NCBI GenBank assembly: GCA_963942565.1
Contig: OZ012685.1
Location: 49,561,400-49,625,399 of the forward strand
Source of the DNA: Maea johnstoni
Taxonomy: Eukaryota; Annelida; Polychaeta; Spionida; Magelonidae
Reading direction: 5' to 3'
DNA length: 64,000 nt
The notes under the pieces were generated by a model. That model had not been told where the DNA came from, made no database searches, and saw only the letters and a list, made by a program, of their open reading frames with translations. The position numbers were made by a program, and so were the translations under genes. Every line of letters begins with the position of its first letter. Position 1 is the first letter of the stretch. This document shows positions 13,348-37,600 of this stretch, one piece after another.

Positions 13348-14194
13348 AATACTCGGTGGCGCCACAGAGGACTGTCATATAAATATGTAGTCATATAAAT
13401 ATGTAGTGCCGCCACCTACATGCAAACCATAAAACTAATCTACTCCTTTTTCATTTTTTTCCTAAGGGCTCTTAATGAGCTTTATAGATGTGAAAACAGA
13501 ATCAAAATATCTTCTTTGGGGGCAAAGTTATGGCTATTGTAGTGAGGACTGTCCATTGAACAAGGTTGTGTAAACATGTAGTGGTGCCACCTACATTCAA
13601 ACCATAAGAATAATCTACTCCGTTTTCATTCTTACCCTTAGGGCTATCATTTAGCTTTATAAATATGAAAACAGAATCAAAATATCTTCTTCTGGGACAA
13701 AGTTATGGCAATTTTAGTGAGAACTGTCCATTGAACAAGGCCATGTAAACATGTAGTGGCGCCACCTATATTCAAACCATAAAACTAATCTACTACTTCT
13801 CCACCCTTACCATTAGGGCTATCAAGTAGCTTTATAAATATGTAAACAGAATCAAAATATCTGCTTTGGGGATAAAGTTATGGCCATTTTATTGAGGACT
13901 ACCCTGGCCTGTAATTCTGCTGGCCACTAGGTGGCGCCACAGGGTCTTAGAGGGGTCGGATTCGCGGGGTACCCGTCTAGAATCGATCGCCACACCAAGT
14001 TACATACCTGTACCAAGTTTGGCGCTTTTACCAAAAAGTGCACGATTCAATCACATATCTGCTGGACTAAAGGTGAATAGAAGAAGGTTAAACAGGTACA
14101 AACCGAAAAACACAAGCAATAATATAAAAAGGAGACAAACTCTCAAAGATATAATTTACCAGCAGCTAACCGATATCGATAGTGATAGGTCCAG

Positions 14195-14385
14195 TTAACC
14201 CTTATGCTGCTAGTGGTCAATGTGGCCAATACAAAATGATGCGAAAAAAGATGAAAACTGACGGAAAGCCTGGCAAATGGGTACTTATCTGACAGTACTC
14301 AGCGAGAGCTCTCAAATGAACACCATCATGGCAGGATTTCAAAAGTCTTTGCATAATTGTGGTTTGGTCGAAAAAAGCCTACTAG
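14195..14385 (+). repeat. TTAACCCTT MITE (family 1), right end decayed
   Basis: Begins TTAACCCTTATGCTGCTAGT and carries the family body ('gggtacttatctgacagtactcagcgagagct'). About a dozen copies of this ~210 bp element lie in the window; intact ones run TTAACCCTT...AAGGGTTAA. Confidence 0.7.
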
Positions 14386-14440
14386 TAAAGCTTATAGCAT
14401 ATACCACTTACAAACTGAAAGTCATAACAAAATAACTTAA

Positions 14441-14443
<3 letters not shown>

Positions 14444-14492
<49 letters not shown>
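14444..14492. repeat. (CT)n microsatellite
   Basis: Uninterrupted CT dinucleotides for about 49 bp. Flanking 14493-15370 contains no recognisable gene. Confidence 0.98.
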
Positions 14493-14495
<3 letters not shown>

Positions 14496-15379
14496 TAGCT
14501 ATGTCATAAGGGATGCCTAGGATAACACAGTGTGCAAAAAGTCGTATAAAATCCAAACAATCTCATACATAACACTACCCTCATCTTACTTGAAAAGGGA
14601 AAAAAAGAAAAAATCCTTTGTCAGCCCCATATCGAGCAGCAATCTATCCCAAATTTCTGAATCGTAAACTTGAGATTAAATCGGGCTTTTGTTCTTCGCA
14701 GCATTTGAGCTATGCGGGCAAAAACCTTCCCAGTCAAGTTTTCCTGATGTATTTATAAATGTTTGTAATTTTAAGGTTTTATTCTATTTTGGAGATTTAA
14801 GTGATTCGCTTGGTACAGTGTCAACATATAATTCCTGCATTAAATGCGTTCTCAGCCCGCACATGATACACGACCGCATGCCCGATTGCTTCCCAGTGTC
14901 CTGGTCATGGATGCATGAATGACCTCAAAACTGAACGTCGCTTTGATTTGCGAGCAACATGGGTCATTGATATCATTGGGTTATTTTTTGACATGTTGTC
15001 TACGAGTTTGTGTACAACTAAAGTTATACAAACGTTTACAAAAAGTAATACCGCAGGAGTGCTAAAATAATCCTGCATATTTGCTTTCAGGCTGAATTGT
15101 CAAAAAGGTCAGGGTAGAGGAAAAATGAGTCAAACAAATCAAAGAAATTAGCCAGATGAATATAAAAATAAAAATAAAATACAAATTAAAAACGGACCGT
15201 GTCATTACTTCTACTTGGATTAAACAGTTGCGATTCTTTCCTAACTATTAACATCTTAGGGACTTTCATTTGATGTGGGAGATCATCTATTATTACCAGA
15301 TAGGACCATCATTTAAGCTAACAATAATTATGTTTAAAAAGTTTCAGAATCTACACTAGAGAACGTTTTTGGTTTATAC

Positions 15380-15470
15380 GTTGCTTTCAACAGCTTATGT
15401 CGTATCGCGACGAGATGGAAACCCGGAACCGGTGCTCGAACTATGTAGCACAAACATGGTATGCAGCAGC
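15380..15470 (-). repeat. SINE tail fragment
   Basis: Contains 'gttgctttcaacagctta..tcgtatcgcgacgagatggaaacccggaac', the tail phrase shared with 5165, 47522 and 63952. Confidence 0.45.
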
Positions 15471-15736
15471 ACTCTGTACTGTAGAAAGGGTCACCTAGCG
15501 CAGGATACCTTCAGTTCTCTCTGGTCCATGCATGGCCACTGATGTTTGAACATATTTTAAACATGGTTATTCAGTGAATATATAAAGGTTAGGTTTTATG
15601 TATTGCCACACATCAAAATATCTAAAACATGTAAATTTGGAAGTAAAACTTGACGTCGGACTCTTTATGTATAACTCTTTGGCCATTGTATGTCACCTCA
15701 AAAACAAACAGTTTCTTATCACAAAGCACGGAATCT

Positions 15737-15948
15737 TTAACCCTTTTGCTGCTGGTGGCTAATTTGGCCAACTCAAAATCATGCAAAAAGCTGAATATTG
15801 ACTGAAAACCAGGCATATGGGTACTCATCTGAGAGTACTCAACGAGAGCTTTCTAATGAATACCAACATGATAGGGTTTAGATGATTTTCAAAAATCTTT
15901 GCATCGTTGTGCTTTGGAAAAAAGCAGCCTCAGCATTGGAAGGGTTAA
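15737..15948 (+). repeat. TTAACCCTT MITE (family 1), complete
   Basis: Complete copy: TTAACCCTTTTGCTGCTGGT at the left, GCATTGGAAGGGTTAA at the right, 212 bp including both TTAA sites. The inverted CCCTT/AAGGG ends and TTAA target fit a piggyBac-type non-autonomous element. Confidence 0.8.
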
Positions 15949-16206
15949 AGCAAAAGTGCAAAGACACAAATCTATCATGGCAACATCTGGCAAAAGAATC
16001 TTTAAGGACCACATACGACATACCGAAGACATATATCTTGGCACAATTAAAACATTTTTTTTCCATATACATACACTGTATGCTATATAATTGGAGCAAT
16101 AAATTATTTTTTAAAAAACATGACACGATGTACAAGAGGCATCCCTTTGGCGCGCGACTTACAACATTTACATATCACTCGATCTATGTTATCATTGTGT
16201 CACAGG

Positions 16207-17100
16207 TGCCTGCATTCCACCAATCACAGGCCTCGGAAAGTGTGGGTTATTTATAACACATACATTTTGTTCTCCAAGCTGCATAAACCGAAAAAAGTGT
16301 TACCCAATTTATTCTGGGGCCAGATAGGGTATCTATTCTTTAGGGCAATCAGTTCTAACTTTGATAGTTAGTTTGTATAACCTTATATCATGTTTTATGC
16401 TAAATAAAAACAATATGGCACAGCTTTTGTTGACTGCGCTAAAAAAAGGTGTTACCCAAGGGTATGTGATAGATATATTTTGTTACGAGGCAAAGCCTCT
16501 TAACACCTCGAGTATATCACATACACCACAGCTTCCTTGGGGTCTATCTATCACAGACCCTCGGAAGCTGTGCTGTATGTGATACCCTTGGAGTTCCTCG
16601 GCTTCGCCTCCTCGTAACACCTCGGTTATATCACATACACCACAGCTTCGTTGGGGTCTACCTATCACAGTCCCCTCGGAAGCTGTGCTGTATGTGATAC
16701 CCTTGGAGTTACTCGGCTTCGCCTCATAACACCTCGAGTATATCACATACACCACAGCTTCGTTGGGGTCTCTCTATCACAGTCCCCTCGGAAGCTGTGC
16801 TGTATGTGATACCCTTGGAGTTACTCGGCTTCGCCTCATAACACCTCGAGTATATCACATACACCACAGCTTCGTTGGGGTCTCTCTATCACAGTCCCCT
16901 CGGAAGCTGTGCTATACAGTATGTGATACCCTTGGATTTACTCGCATTTGCCTCCTCGTAACACCTCGGGTATATCACATATGTACATCACAGCTACCTG
17001 AGTTTCTATCTATCACTTTTAGAACAACGGCTAAAAAGTGTATGTTATGCTATACAACCTACACTTTTCTCGGTCTGTGGTTGGTGGAAGGCAGGCAATT
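16207..17100. repeat. Inverted-repeat element with tandem hairpin core
   Basis: The left end 16207-16265 ('cctgcattccaccaatcac...gtgtgggtt') is an inverted copy of 17040-17095 ('aacctacacttttctcgg...ggtggaaggcagg'). Between them, 16460-17010 is a tandem array of about 115 bp units, 4-5 copies, recognisable by 'tatatcacatacaccacagc'. Each unit is itself an imperfect palindrome (TCACATACACCACAGCTTC against GAAGCTGTGCTGTATGTGA). Open frames across it on either strand are by-products of the repeat. Confidence 0.65.
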
Positions 17101-17122
17101 GAGGTACAATGCCATATAACCT

Positions 17123-17352
17123 ACCCTTTCTCGGTGTGTGATTGGTGGAATGCAGGCAATTGAGGTACAATGGGCAAGAAAGCCCAGCCTAGCTTTTCTC
17201 GGCCCGTGATTGGTGGAAGTGACCCCCTCTCTCATAGAGCCATACGTTGAATGTCGTTCATTGGTTAAATTCATGGAATGCCCAATAGTCACAAGAGGCT
17301 TTGGTTCAGAGAAATGGTATAAATATGAGAGACCTTCATCCCTTCAAGCATT
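17123..17352 (+). promoter_or_regulatory. Carbonic anhydrase promoter: TATA box, CCAAT motifs
   Basis: TATAAATAT lies at 17318-17326, about 100 bp before the start codon, with a likely transcription start near 17345-17352. Inverted CCAAT boxes (ATTGG) lie at 17141, 17209 and 17260, the first two inside a repeated phrase 'cttttctcgg.c.gtgattggtggaa' that also occurs at 17062. That phrase belongs to the end of the inverted-repeat element at 16207-17100, so repeat-derived sequence appears to supply part of the proximal promoter. Position and motif order are seen; use in vivo is inferred. Confidence 0.55.
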
Positions 17353-17423
17353 CTAATCTGAGCAAGAGTACCTCTAGATGAAGACGTACATTTAAGCCAA
17401 TTCTGGACAGCATAGTTACCAAG

Positions 17424-29595
<12,172 letters not shown>

Positions 29596-30317
29596 GGCAG
29601 AAGGCAAAGAAAGAGAGAAGACTGAGTGGTAGACATCGACTGTTTCATATACAGAAATGCGAGTACAAGAATAATACTTATGTGATGAATATTGTCATAA
29701 TTGAATACCCAATGACAGCGGAGGCAGTAAACTTTTGAGTTTTTCTATTTCTTTTTATTTATAAATTCATGTTTACTCACCACAACTGAAAACAACCATA
29801 TTTTTGTTTTGCATTGAATCTCAGAAATGCGAGTACAAGAATAATACTGATGTGATGAATATTCTCATAATTGAATACCCAATGGCAGTGGAGACAGAAA
29901 ACTTTTGATCTTTTCTTATATCTATTTCTTTATAAATTTAATTTATGTAAACTGAAAACAACCATATTTTTTTGTTTTGCATTGAATCTCATAAGACATT
30001 TGGAGCTTTCATTGAATAACATCGCCTGAGTTCGATTCTTTTTGACTTTTGACACAAACTATTTGAAGGAGATTTATTTCTGAATGGTATCTTTCATTCA
30101 TCTTTTTAAAAAGATGCCTTTAGACAGAAATGACTCTAAATGGTGCATTCTAGGCATTAACGAGTTAACAAAATACACAAAGAATAATATTACTTTTATT
30201 TTTCTTCAAGGAACAAGGTATTTTAGTGATGTATCAAATCAAATAGTATCAATACTGGAAGCAAAATTATATCGGTCTACATTTGCAATCTTTACTTGGC
30301 AAATAGTTACTTTCCTC

Positions 30318-30548
30318 TTAACCCATTCACACTGAAGAGTTTCTCTAGAAAGTGTCGTCTGCTACTCTCATAATTTTGATAATATCTTTTGAATAAAGCA
30401 AAAATTCACAAAATATTTGAAGGAGGGTTCTTGTCTGGCTTATGATCAACATTTCTCCTTCAAACGTTTTCAAGAAAATGTGTTTGTAAGTTAAATATTT
30501 CCAAAATCGTCAGGCCTCTTTTGGCTGCTCTGAGTGTTAATGGGTTAA
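30318..30548 (+). repeat. TTAA-flanked MITE, family 2, complete
   Basis: Best copy of family 2: TTAACCCATTCACACTGAAG at the left and CTCTGAGTGTTAATGGGTTA at the right, with inverted ends and TTAA sites. Confidence 0.8.
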
Positions 30549-31464
30549 CATTTGCTGGATATGACATTGTCGGTGTGTACTCTGCAGAAAACGCGGGAAA
30601 GTAAGAAGGATGTTGCTTTACATGTTGCGGTATTGGTTGTTATTACTAAATGGTTGTGGTATCAGTAGTATTACATTAATAGTATTACAGTAACAGCATT
30701 CAATTACTTCACTTAATGACCGGTCTTTTTCCACAATCCGATCAACTGTTTGCAGGTGTTTCCCTGGTAGCCTAGCCATATAATAAGGTACATATATTTA
30801 GAGATCTGCATGGTTGGTTATCATGTCATGGGTGTTAGGGTCATATCAGTGAATAGATGAATGAATCATTATTAAATGCATATGACATACACGATATATG
30901 TTATACATATCAAACATTAGAAAATGAAAATAAATGAGCATTGAATAAAATAGTAAGTATCCACAGGCAACAGTTAGGGGTCAGTCATTTCTTGTGTTTA
31001 GAGCAGGGATGAGATGTCAGCATTGTAGTTAATTATTCTCCAGAAAACTAGCTACTTTAAAAGTCTCAATTTTAGATTTTAATCATGTAAACTACAATCA
31101 GTTTGGATGAGAAAACAAATTAAACAAGTTTGTTTAGTAGTCTTCCATTGTGAAATAGAAGAAGTAATGAAAATATCTGATTCTTGTAACAGACATTTTA
31201 TTTTGCAATAGAACCACACTATATACTTGAAGTTGGCGTTTACATTCTCATATTTTGGATTTAGTGACTTTTACTATTTTAGAAAATATATACAATTTTT
31301 GCATTCCATGACTTGGTCGCAATTATTGTTATTGGCAATGAATCGATATGACTCACCACCAGGCAAACTTCATAAACGATGAACCGTGTGCCGTGAATGG
31401 CGTCTTTATTAGGTGATGGATTATTCTATCTAGTGTATTCAACAAATGTCTTTGAACTATGTCC

Positions 31465-31470
31465 AATAAA
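31465..31470 (+). terminator. Candidate CA poly(A) signal
   Basis: AATAAA followed 25-45 bp later by a GT-rich stretch (CTGTGTTGTTATTTGTTT). It is the best such signal downstream of the carbonic anhydrase stop codon; earlier weaker signals could also be used. Confidence 0.4.
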
Positions 31471-31789
31471 GTGGAGTTTAAGCTACAAAAACCTGTGTTG
31501 TTATTTGTTTAACTTTGCAATCTGTTTAAATACTTGGATAACATTTTCTAGTATACAGTGATTTTAGTAGAATCCTGCTTGGAGGTGATTGCGTTCACAA
31601 GTTTTTTTTAGGTACTATCTGTATTTAAAAAAAGTGAAACCCTTATAAAGACATTTTTGGTCATGCTTCCTGAAAACTTCCTTAGTTAAACAATAATATA
31701 AGGTGCCTTTGTTGCACCAGCGCTTGACCATGAAATAGTTGGACACCACTGGTCAAACCTCATACTCTGCCCAAACATCTTACAATTCA

Positions 31790-32453
31790 CCATGCCAATG
31801 CTGAGGCTACTTTCGCCCAAAACACAAGGACGGAAAGATTTCTGAAAGTCATCTAAACCCTGCTATGTTGGTATTCATTTAAAAACTCTCGCTGAGCACT
31901 CTCAGATGAGTACCTATGTGCCTGGATTTCAGTAACTTCTCAGTTGTTTTTTAGCATCATTTTACTTAGTTCAACAATATTGAACCTTGCTTATGCATCT
32001 GATGTTGTTATTGTCAATGTCTATTTGATGCATGTACTATCAGGGGCTTAGCCGTAATGCGTCCAGCGGACACGCAGAACACTGTTTTTTGACAGTTTGG
32101 ACACCCAAAAATTTATGTCAGAATTTGCTGATGCTGACTTTTCTTAGAAAATAGATGAAGAAGCTGAAGTGTCACTTTTATAAGACACACAAAGCAGTAT
32201 CTGGCCTAAAAAAGCAAAATCTGTACTTAAAGGTATAGGGTCTATCTTATTAGTAGTATGTATTTTGTACCACACTTTGGACACGTAAAAGTCTATGAAA
32301 CCTCTATTTGGACACCCTGTTTCCAAATATCGGCTAAGACCCTGTGTACTATAGGATAACATATAGGATAACAGAAACGGGAAAATAGGTAGAGTTTACG
32401 TCTGAACTACATTTTATACTGACCGAATTAGCCACCAGCAGCATAAGGGTTAA
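31790..32453 (-). repeat. TTAACCCTT MITE split by another element
   Basis: The family 1 body at 31790-31975 breaks off at 'gcatcattttact' and resumes at ~32412 ('tatactgaccgaattagcca') to end GCATAAGGGTTAA. The inserted ~435 bp contains the 'gacacccaaaaatttatgtc' and 'gtccagcggacacg' phrases of a hAT-like MITE related to 21740-21825. Confidence 0.6.
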
Positions 32454-33010
32454 ACCGCTATAGCCATAGGGCACAGAGAAGATTCTGAAACATCATGTTC
32501 CTTGCTGTTCTGTATAAGCACAGACATAGGAGATCAGGCTAAAACAATTTAAATCAATGTCTCTACAGCATTGAAGCAGCAGCAGTGAACAAAGATGATC
32601 ATGTATCTATAAAGGCTTTCTAAGAAAAGGAGAGCCCATCTAAAGTATTTTGATACTCTACACCGGTGACACCTATTGAGTATTGAACAAACTGAAATAT
32701 TTTTTATAATTTTCCTGAAGGGATAAATGTAGCGAAGAAACCAATTTTGGAGAAAGACACATTAGTAACATATATAGCAGTTTTTTTTCAAAAATCTGTG
32801 AAACCAAAATGTTGATGACCCCATGAATTACAGTTGTTTAAAAACCACTGCTTTGTTCTTTACTTGGTTTCAGGAAAATTAAACAGAATTTTCTTACAAT
32901 GCCAAGTCTTGGATACAGCCTAGCCAAACAGAAAAGAAGTTTAGCCTTAGCAGCACACATGCTCATTTAGGGCTTGTTAATATTTATAGGTACAGGTATG
33001 ATCTGCTTTC

Positions 33011-33237
33011 TTAACACATTCACACTTGGAGGTACTTTGGAAAGTTTCGTCTGCTACTCTCATACTTTTGAAAATAACTTGGGTATTAAGCGAAAGTTCA
33101 CAAAATATTTGAAGAGGAGTTGATTTTTTGCTTCTGATCAACAATTCTCCTCCAGATGTTTTCCGGAAAATGCATCTGTAGGTAAAATATTCACCAAATC
33201 GTCAGGCCTGTTTTGGCCGGTCTGAGTGTTAATGGGT
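33011..33237 (+). repeat. TTAA-flanked MITE, family 2
   Basis: Starts TTAACACATTCACACTTGGA and ends CTGAGTGTTAATGGGT; the right TTAA is lost. Confidence 0.7.
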
Positions 33238-33316
33238 GCTACAGATCTAGGTAGAATTCTTGTTACTGAGACAGAGAGAGTGATTATGAGACTAAACACA
33301 AACAAACAAATCATAT

Positions 33317-33322
33317 TTTATT
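33317..33322 (-). terminator. Candidate DECR2 copy A poly(A) signal
   Basis: AATAAA on the minus strand, followed downstream by TTTGTTTGTTTGTGTTT. It would serve transcripts ending in distal terminal exon 8b (stop at 34458), with a 3' UTR of about 1.1 kb. No AATAAA is visible between 34697 and 35265 for the proximal terminal exon. Confidence 0.4.
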
Positions 33323-34457
33323 CTGATTATTGACCATACAAATAACAAGGTAACAAAACTAAATGAATGATTGTAAAAATTTCAAGACATTGCAATAAAG
33401 TTTTATGGACAATACTAATGGAATTGGATATTTTTAGCATTCAAATGTGCTAAGCTTAATATGTTAATAGTCCAATCACCAATATAAAAAATACCATTAT
33501 AAAGCATCACGCCCCACACGTACGTATTCCAACCCTTTCCAGAAGTGCTAAACATTCAATTGAACTCGTACAATGTCTTGTAAAAATATTTTAAACCATA
33601 TTAAAATTTTCATTCTCATCAAGCAGGGATACCAAATTTCATTAATATTTCCCCAAATAGACAATCACTCATTCACACTGAGTCGGTTCTCTCAATCAGA
33701 GTCTAAGATAACAATTATTTTCATGATTTCATCGACGATTCATAGATTATACAACCATTGATATCCTTCACGTTTCATAGATATACAAATATATATATAT
33801 TTATCATAACAGGTGAGTAACCAGCTTCACATCATTCACATATACCATATTTGTAGAAAAAATATTAGGCCTATGACATAAACCATTTCATAATTATGAG
33901 GAGAAATTATACATAATCAACAAGCAATATATAATGATAACAGTATTATTATATTTTCAAAAAGAAATTACATCAATGATTAAAGTATCTTCCGGTAAAT
34001 AACTTTCTACTTGGGTGGAATAAGCCCTATGTGGCCCAGACTTGCATATATGTCAACCAACCTATATATCCAACAAAAATATCACATATGATTTGTCAAT
34101 CCAATTCAATTCTCAAACATATGTCTGATATTCTTTTATAAAATTGATTTGTGCTGATCAACCTTTATAATTTCTCAATGATCAAATGCCATTCAACAGG
34201 TTTTGCATTAATTTTGTAGGATGATGAACATCGCAAATTCCTGATCATAATCCTAATAGAACTTGCTTTGTGCTGAAAAACCTTCATCAATTATATCATC
34301 ACATGATTCATTTTATACTGTCTTAGACAAAAATTACATAGATCTACCTCTCTAATATTCTTTTGCATGCAGCAGGCTTGCCAATATTGGTGAAAAATCT
34401 TCAATTAATCATATTGATTTTGGTCAGACAACTTTAAGCCACATCAATTATACTTTC

Positions 34458-34696
34458 CTATAATTTGCTTTTCTCTCTGGGCTTGGCATAGGGAGGTGCA
34501 TGGGCCATGCGGGCTTGTGCTTTTTCCCAGCTATTGTCCGAAGTGAGCCACCAACCTCCGTCAACTACCAGGGTCTCTCCCGTAATATAGCTACCAGCAT
34601 CACTCACCAAGAACAACACACTATTGGCTATCTCCAGTTTCGTACCCATCCGTTCAAGCGGGATCGCTCTATACCTGGTTTGATTGCCAGCACCCC
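34458..34696 (-). other. DECR2: DECR2 copy A alternative last exon 8b (distal)
   Basis: Same splice phase as exon 8a (acceptor TTAATTATAG). Encodes [20 protein letters not shown], then [31 protein letters not shown], and ends PREKSKL. It differs from 8a before and after the conserved ITGETL core but keeps the SKL signal. The exon is open and intact. The 150-codon frame that starts at 34910 reads through its acceptor into intron and is not real. Confidence 0.85.
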
Positions 34697-37600
34697 CTAT
34701 AATTAACACAGATAGAAACTTTAGAATTAACATATATAATCCCTCAAGATAGTGGAATTGCTGTATACCTTCTCTCATTGCCTGCACCCCTAGAATTAAT
34801 ACAGATAGAATCAGTGGCTTAAAGATGACACGACCAAAAGAAAAAATCATCCTAGCAAACATGAAAATCCACCTGTGAAAATGTTGAAAGCTGTGATAAT
34901 TAAATGACACTACCCATAGACAGAATACTGGACTTGTTTTGAAGGATGTACTTATTCATTTTTTCAAGAATATTTTTTTATAAGTTCAAACTTCAAGACA
35001 TCGAGACAAATAATGATAGTTAGAAAATTTGATCAAGAACAACATTGTTAAGAACTGTTAAAAATATATGTATATATACATACACTGTACACACACATAT
35101 GTGTATATATATTCAGATAGGTGTATGGCCTGGTGGATACATGGCTATAAAAGCAGGATATTTCTTTTGGTTTCAACAACAACCTTTCATCAACTATCAC
35201 ACTGTACTCTAAAGCTTGCTTTTCTTTATAGGTGGGATATCTGTCATTAACTATGACAGTGTTCTCTAAAGCTTGCTTTTCTTTATAGGTGGGATATCTG
35301 CGGGGGTGGCAGCTGCCATAGCTGCTACACTTTCCCAGCTATTGGCTTGAGTCAGCCACCAGCCTCCGTCGGTGATGAGGGTCTCTCCTGTAATGTAGCT
35401 ACCAGCATCGCTGACTAGGAACAGAACGGTGTTGGCGATCTCTAGCTTGGTACCAGTTCTGCCCAGAGGAATAGTCGACCAGGCACCCAGTCTATCACCT
35501 GCAGGACCCCCTGTTGTAAACATATTGAATTTTTTAGTCAAATCATAAGGAAAGCTTTTATTGGGAAAGGGAGGTTATGAAAAATATTTAATGTGACTTA
35601 CAGTCAAATCACAAGGAGGGCTTTTTGGGAGAGGGAAATAACGTAAAATATTCAAACAGTAGGTAAATGGAAAGGAAGATTAAATTGAAAGCGTGCTGGG
35701 GAATGTTCATATTCATAAACATACTCAACTTACAGTCAAATCATAATGAAGGCTTTTCATATGGTAAAGTTCAATATGAGTGAAGCAGAGAATATTCAAA
35801 GAGTAGGAAAAGGGAGAGGAAAATTCAAGTGAATATTCAAAAGGAAGAGGAGTGTCTTCCCTAAAGTAACAGTTTGAATGTGCCTATAAATTTTGACCAT
35901 CCTTGTCTGTCTTTTTTTTGCCATTCAAACATTCAAAAAAATAAAAATATACATACTACCCCAGAGTTAAAGATTCACAGCTAGGTCCATATTTTGTAAA
36001 ATGACAACTAGCAACAGATCACGGGTTGCTCAGATTTCCCATTTATTTTGCAAAATAATTATAGTGGTCCAAAGTCCTAGGATGGTCTAAATTCTGAGAA
36101 TTTACGGTAATATTATTTCTCATTAGGCCTAAAAAAAGAAATTGTTTGTTTCCTGTAACGGTCTGAAAAAAATAGGGTAGGTAGGTCGGCAAATTTGCAT
36201 TATTTTTTTGGTCAAAAATGTGTGTTTTATGCATGTTTTACGTTGACTGGGAGTTGGGAGGGCGGAAAAAAACTTTAGGGTAGGGATTTTTTTGAATAAA
36301 AACTTGTTAGGGTAGGGTTACAGGAAACAAACAACCTTTTTTTTAGGCCTTAAATATAAAGGTAAATGTTCTCACCTAGTCTCCTCATGCCCTCAGTGTC
36401 CCTGGTAGCACCTGGAGCCACACACACAGTCCTCACTCCATCCTTGCCCCACTCAACTGCCAGGTGCCGCGTCAACGCCTCTGAAAATACAACACACGTC
36501 CATCTTGTCAGGATTCTATGATGCTTGTGCACAGGTCAGCCTCTTTGCTCTTGCTTATTCTTCCTTATCCCTTATGCTGCTGGTGGCAAATTTGGCCAAT
36601 ATAACTGATACAAAAAGTGACTGAAACCCTGGCACATGGGTACTCATCTGAGAGTAGTCAGTGAGAGCAATCCAATGAATACCAACAGGCAGGGTTTAGA
36701 TGGGTTTCAAAAATCTTTGCATTTTTGTGCTTTGGACGAAAGTAGCCTTAGCGTTGGAAGGGTTAATACCACTTTAGGCCAACAGTTTAATAGTGCCTAC
36801 CCTCCATGATCATGCACACATAAAAAAGTTTGATATCAAACAGTCAAGCTCTGATGTGCATAGCTGATATCAGGCTGCACAGATTATTCTTTAATTCAAT
36901 ATTGTGGATTGTGAGTGTATTGAATTTATTTAACTAAATTTTATGAGCTAAGATGCTATATTTTCAGCTGGGTTACAATTAAATTTGATACAGTATTTTC
37001 AGCCGGATTACAATTGATTATGATACAGTTTCCATAAAACAAATAAACTATGTATTGATTTATCCTGGTCTTAATTTGTGATATGAGGTATTCACGTAGC
37101 ACCCTTGCACAAAGACTTAACAATATACTTTGTTCTGCAATTCAAAAATGTTTTTTTCCTCAAACTGAAATATGTTTAAGCTACTACCATAATTAATGAC
37201 AGTTTTCTCCTTTAATTAACATGGAAATCGATCATTAATTAAAATCTGTGTTACCTATGGCTGCCTTATGTGTGATCTATGATCCAAGACTTATATACTT
37301 TGACACCCTTGCGATATCCGATGTACCTTAACTTATATAAAAATATATAAATTTTCTTCTGCAATTCTCAAAAAAGTTAAGTCTTTCCTCAAACTGACGG
37401 TTTTCTCCTTTAATTAAGATGAAAGTCGATCATTAATTAAAATGTGTGTTACCTATGGCTGCCTTAGCAGAACCAGCATGTGCTTGTAGGATACTGCCCC
37501 TGAGGTGAAGAGTGGCAGATATACTGAGGATAACTCCACCATGATTCTGAAAGAAAAAGACAGGCACATGTTAATTAACAGATAAGCACAAAGGAAAATT

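Larger units (their letters stand above)
29596..31490 (+). other. Probable CA 3' UTR with tandem duplication
   Basis: A ~170 bp unit starting 'cagaaatgcgagtacaagaa' is duplicated in tandem (29652-29821 and 29822-29992). A complete family 2 MITE (TTAACCCATTCACACT...AGTGTTAATGGGTTAA) lies at 30318-30548. No other gene is seen. The extent of the UTR is inferred from the poly(A) signal at 31465. Confidence 0.4.

Noticed and set aside
16483-17119. Protein genes on both strands with repeated VCD motifs
   Set aside because: Open frames arise from the ~115 bp palindromic tandem repeat.
34458-34910. 150-codon DECR2 frame starting MSFNYHS
   Set aside because: Its first half is intron sequence; the family alignment and the phase-matched acceptor place the real exon at 34696-34458.
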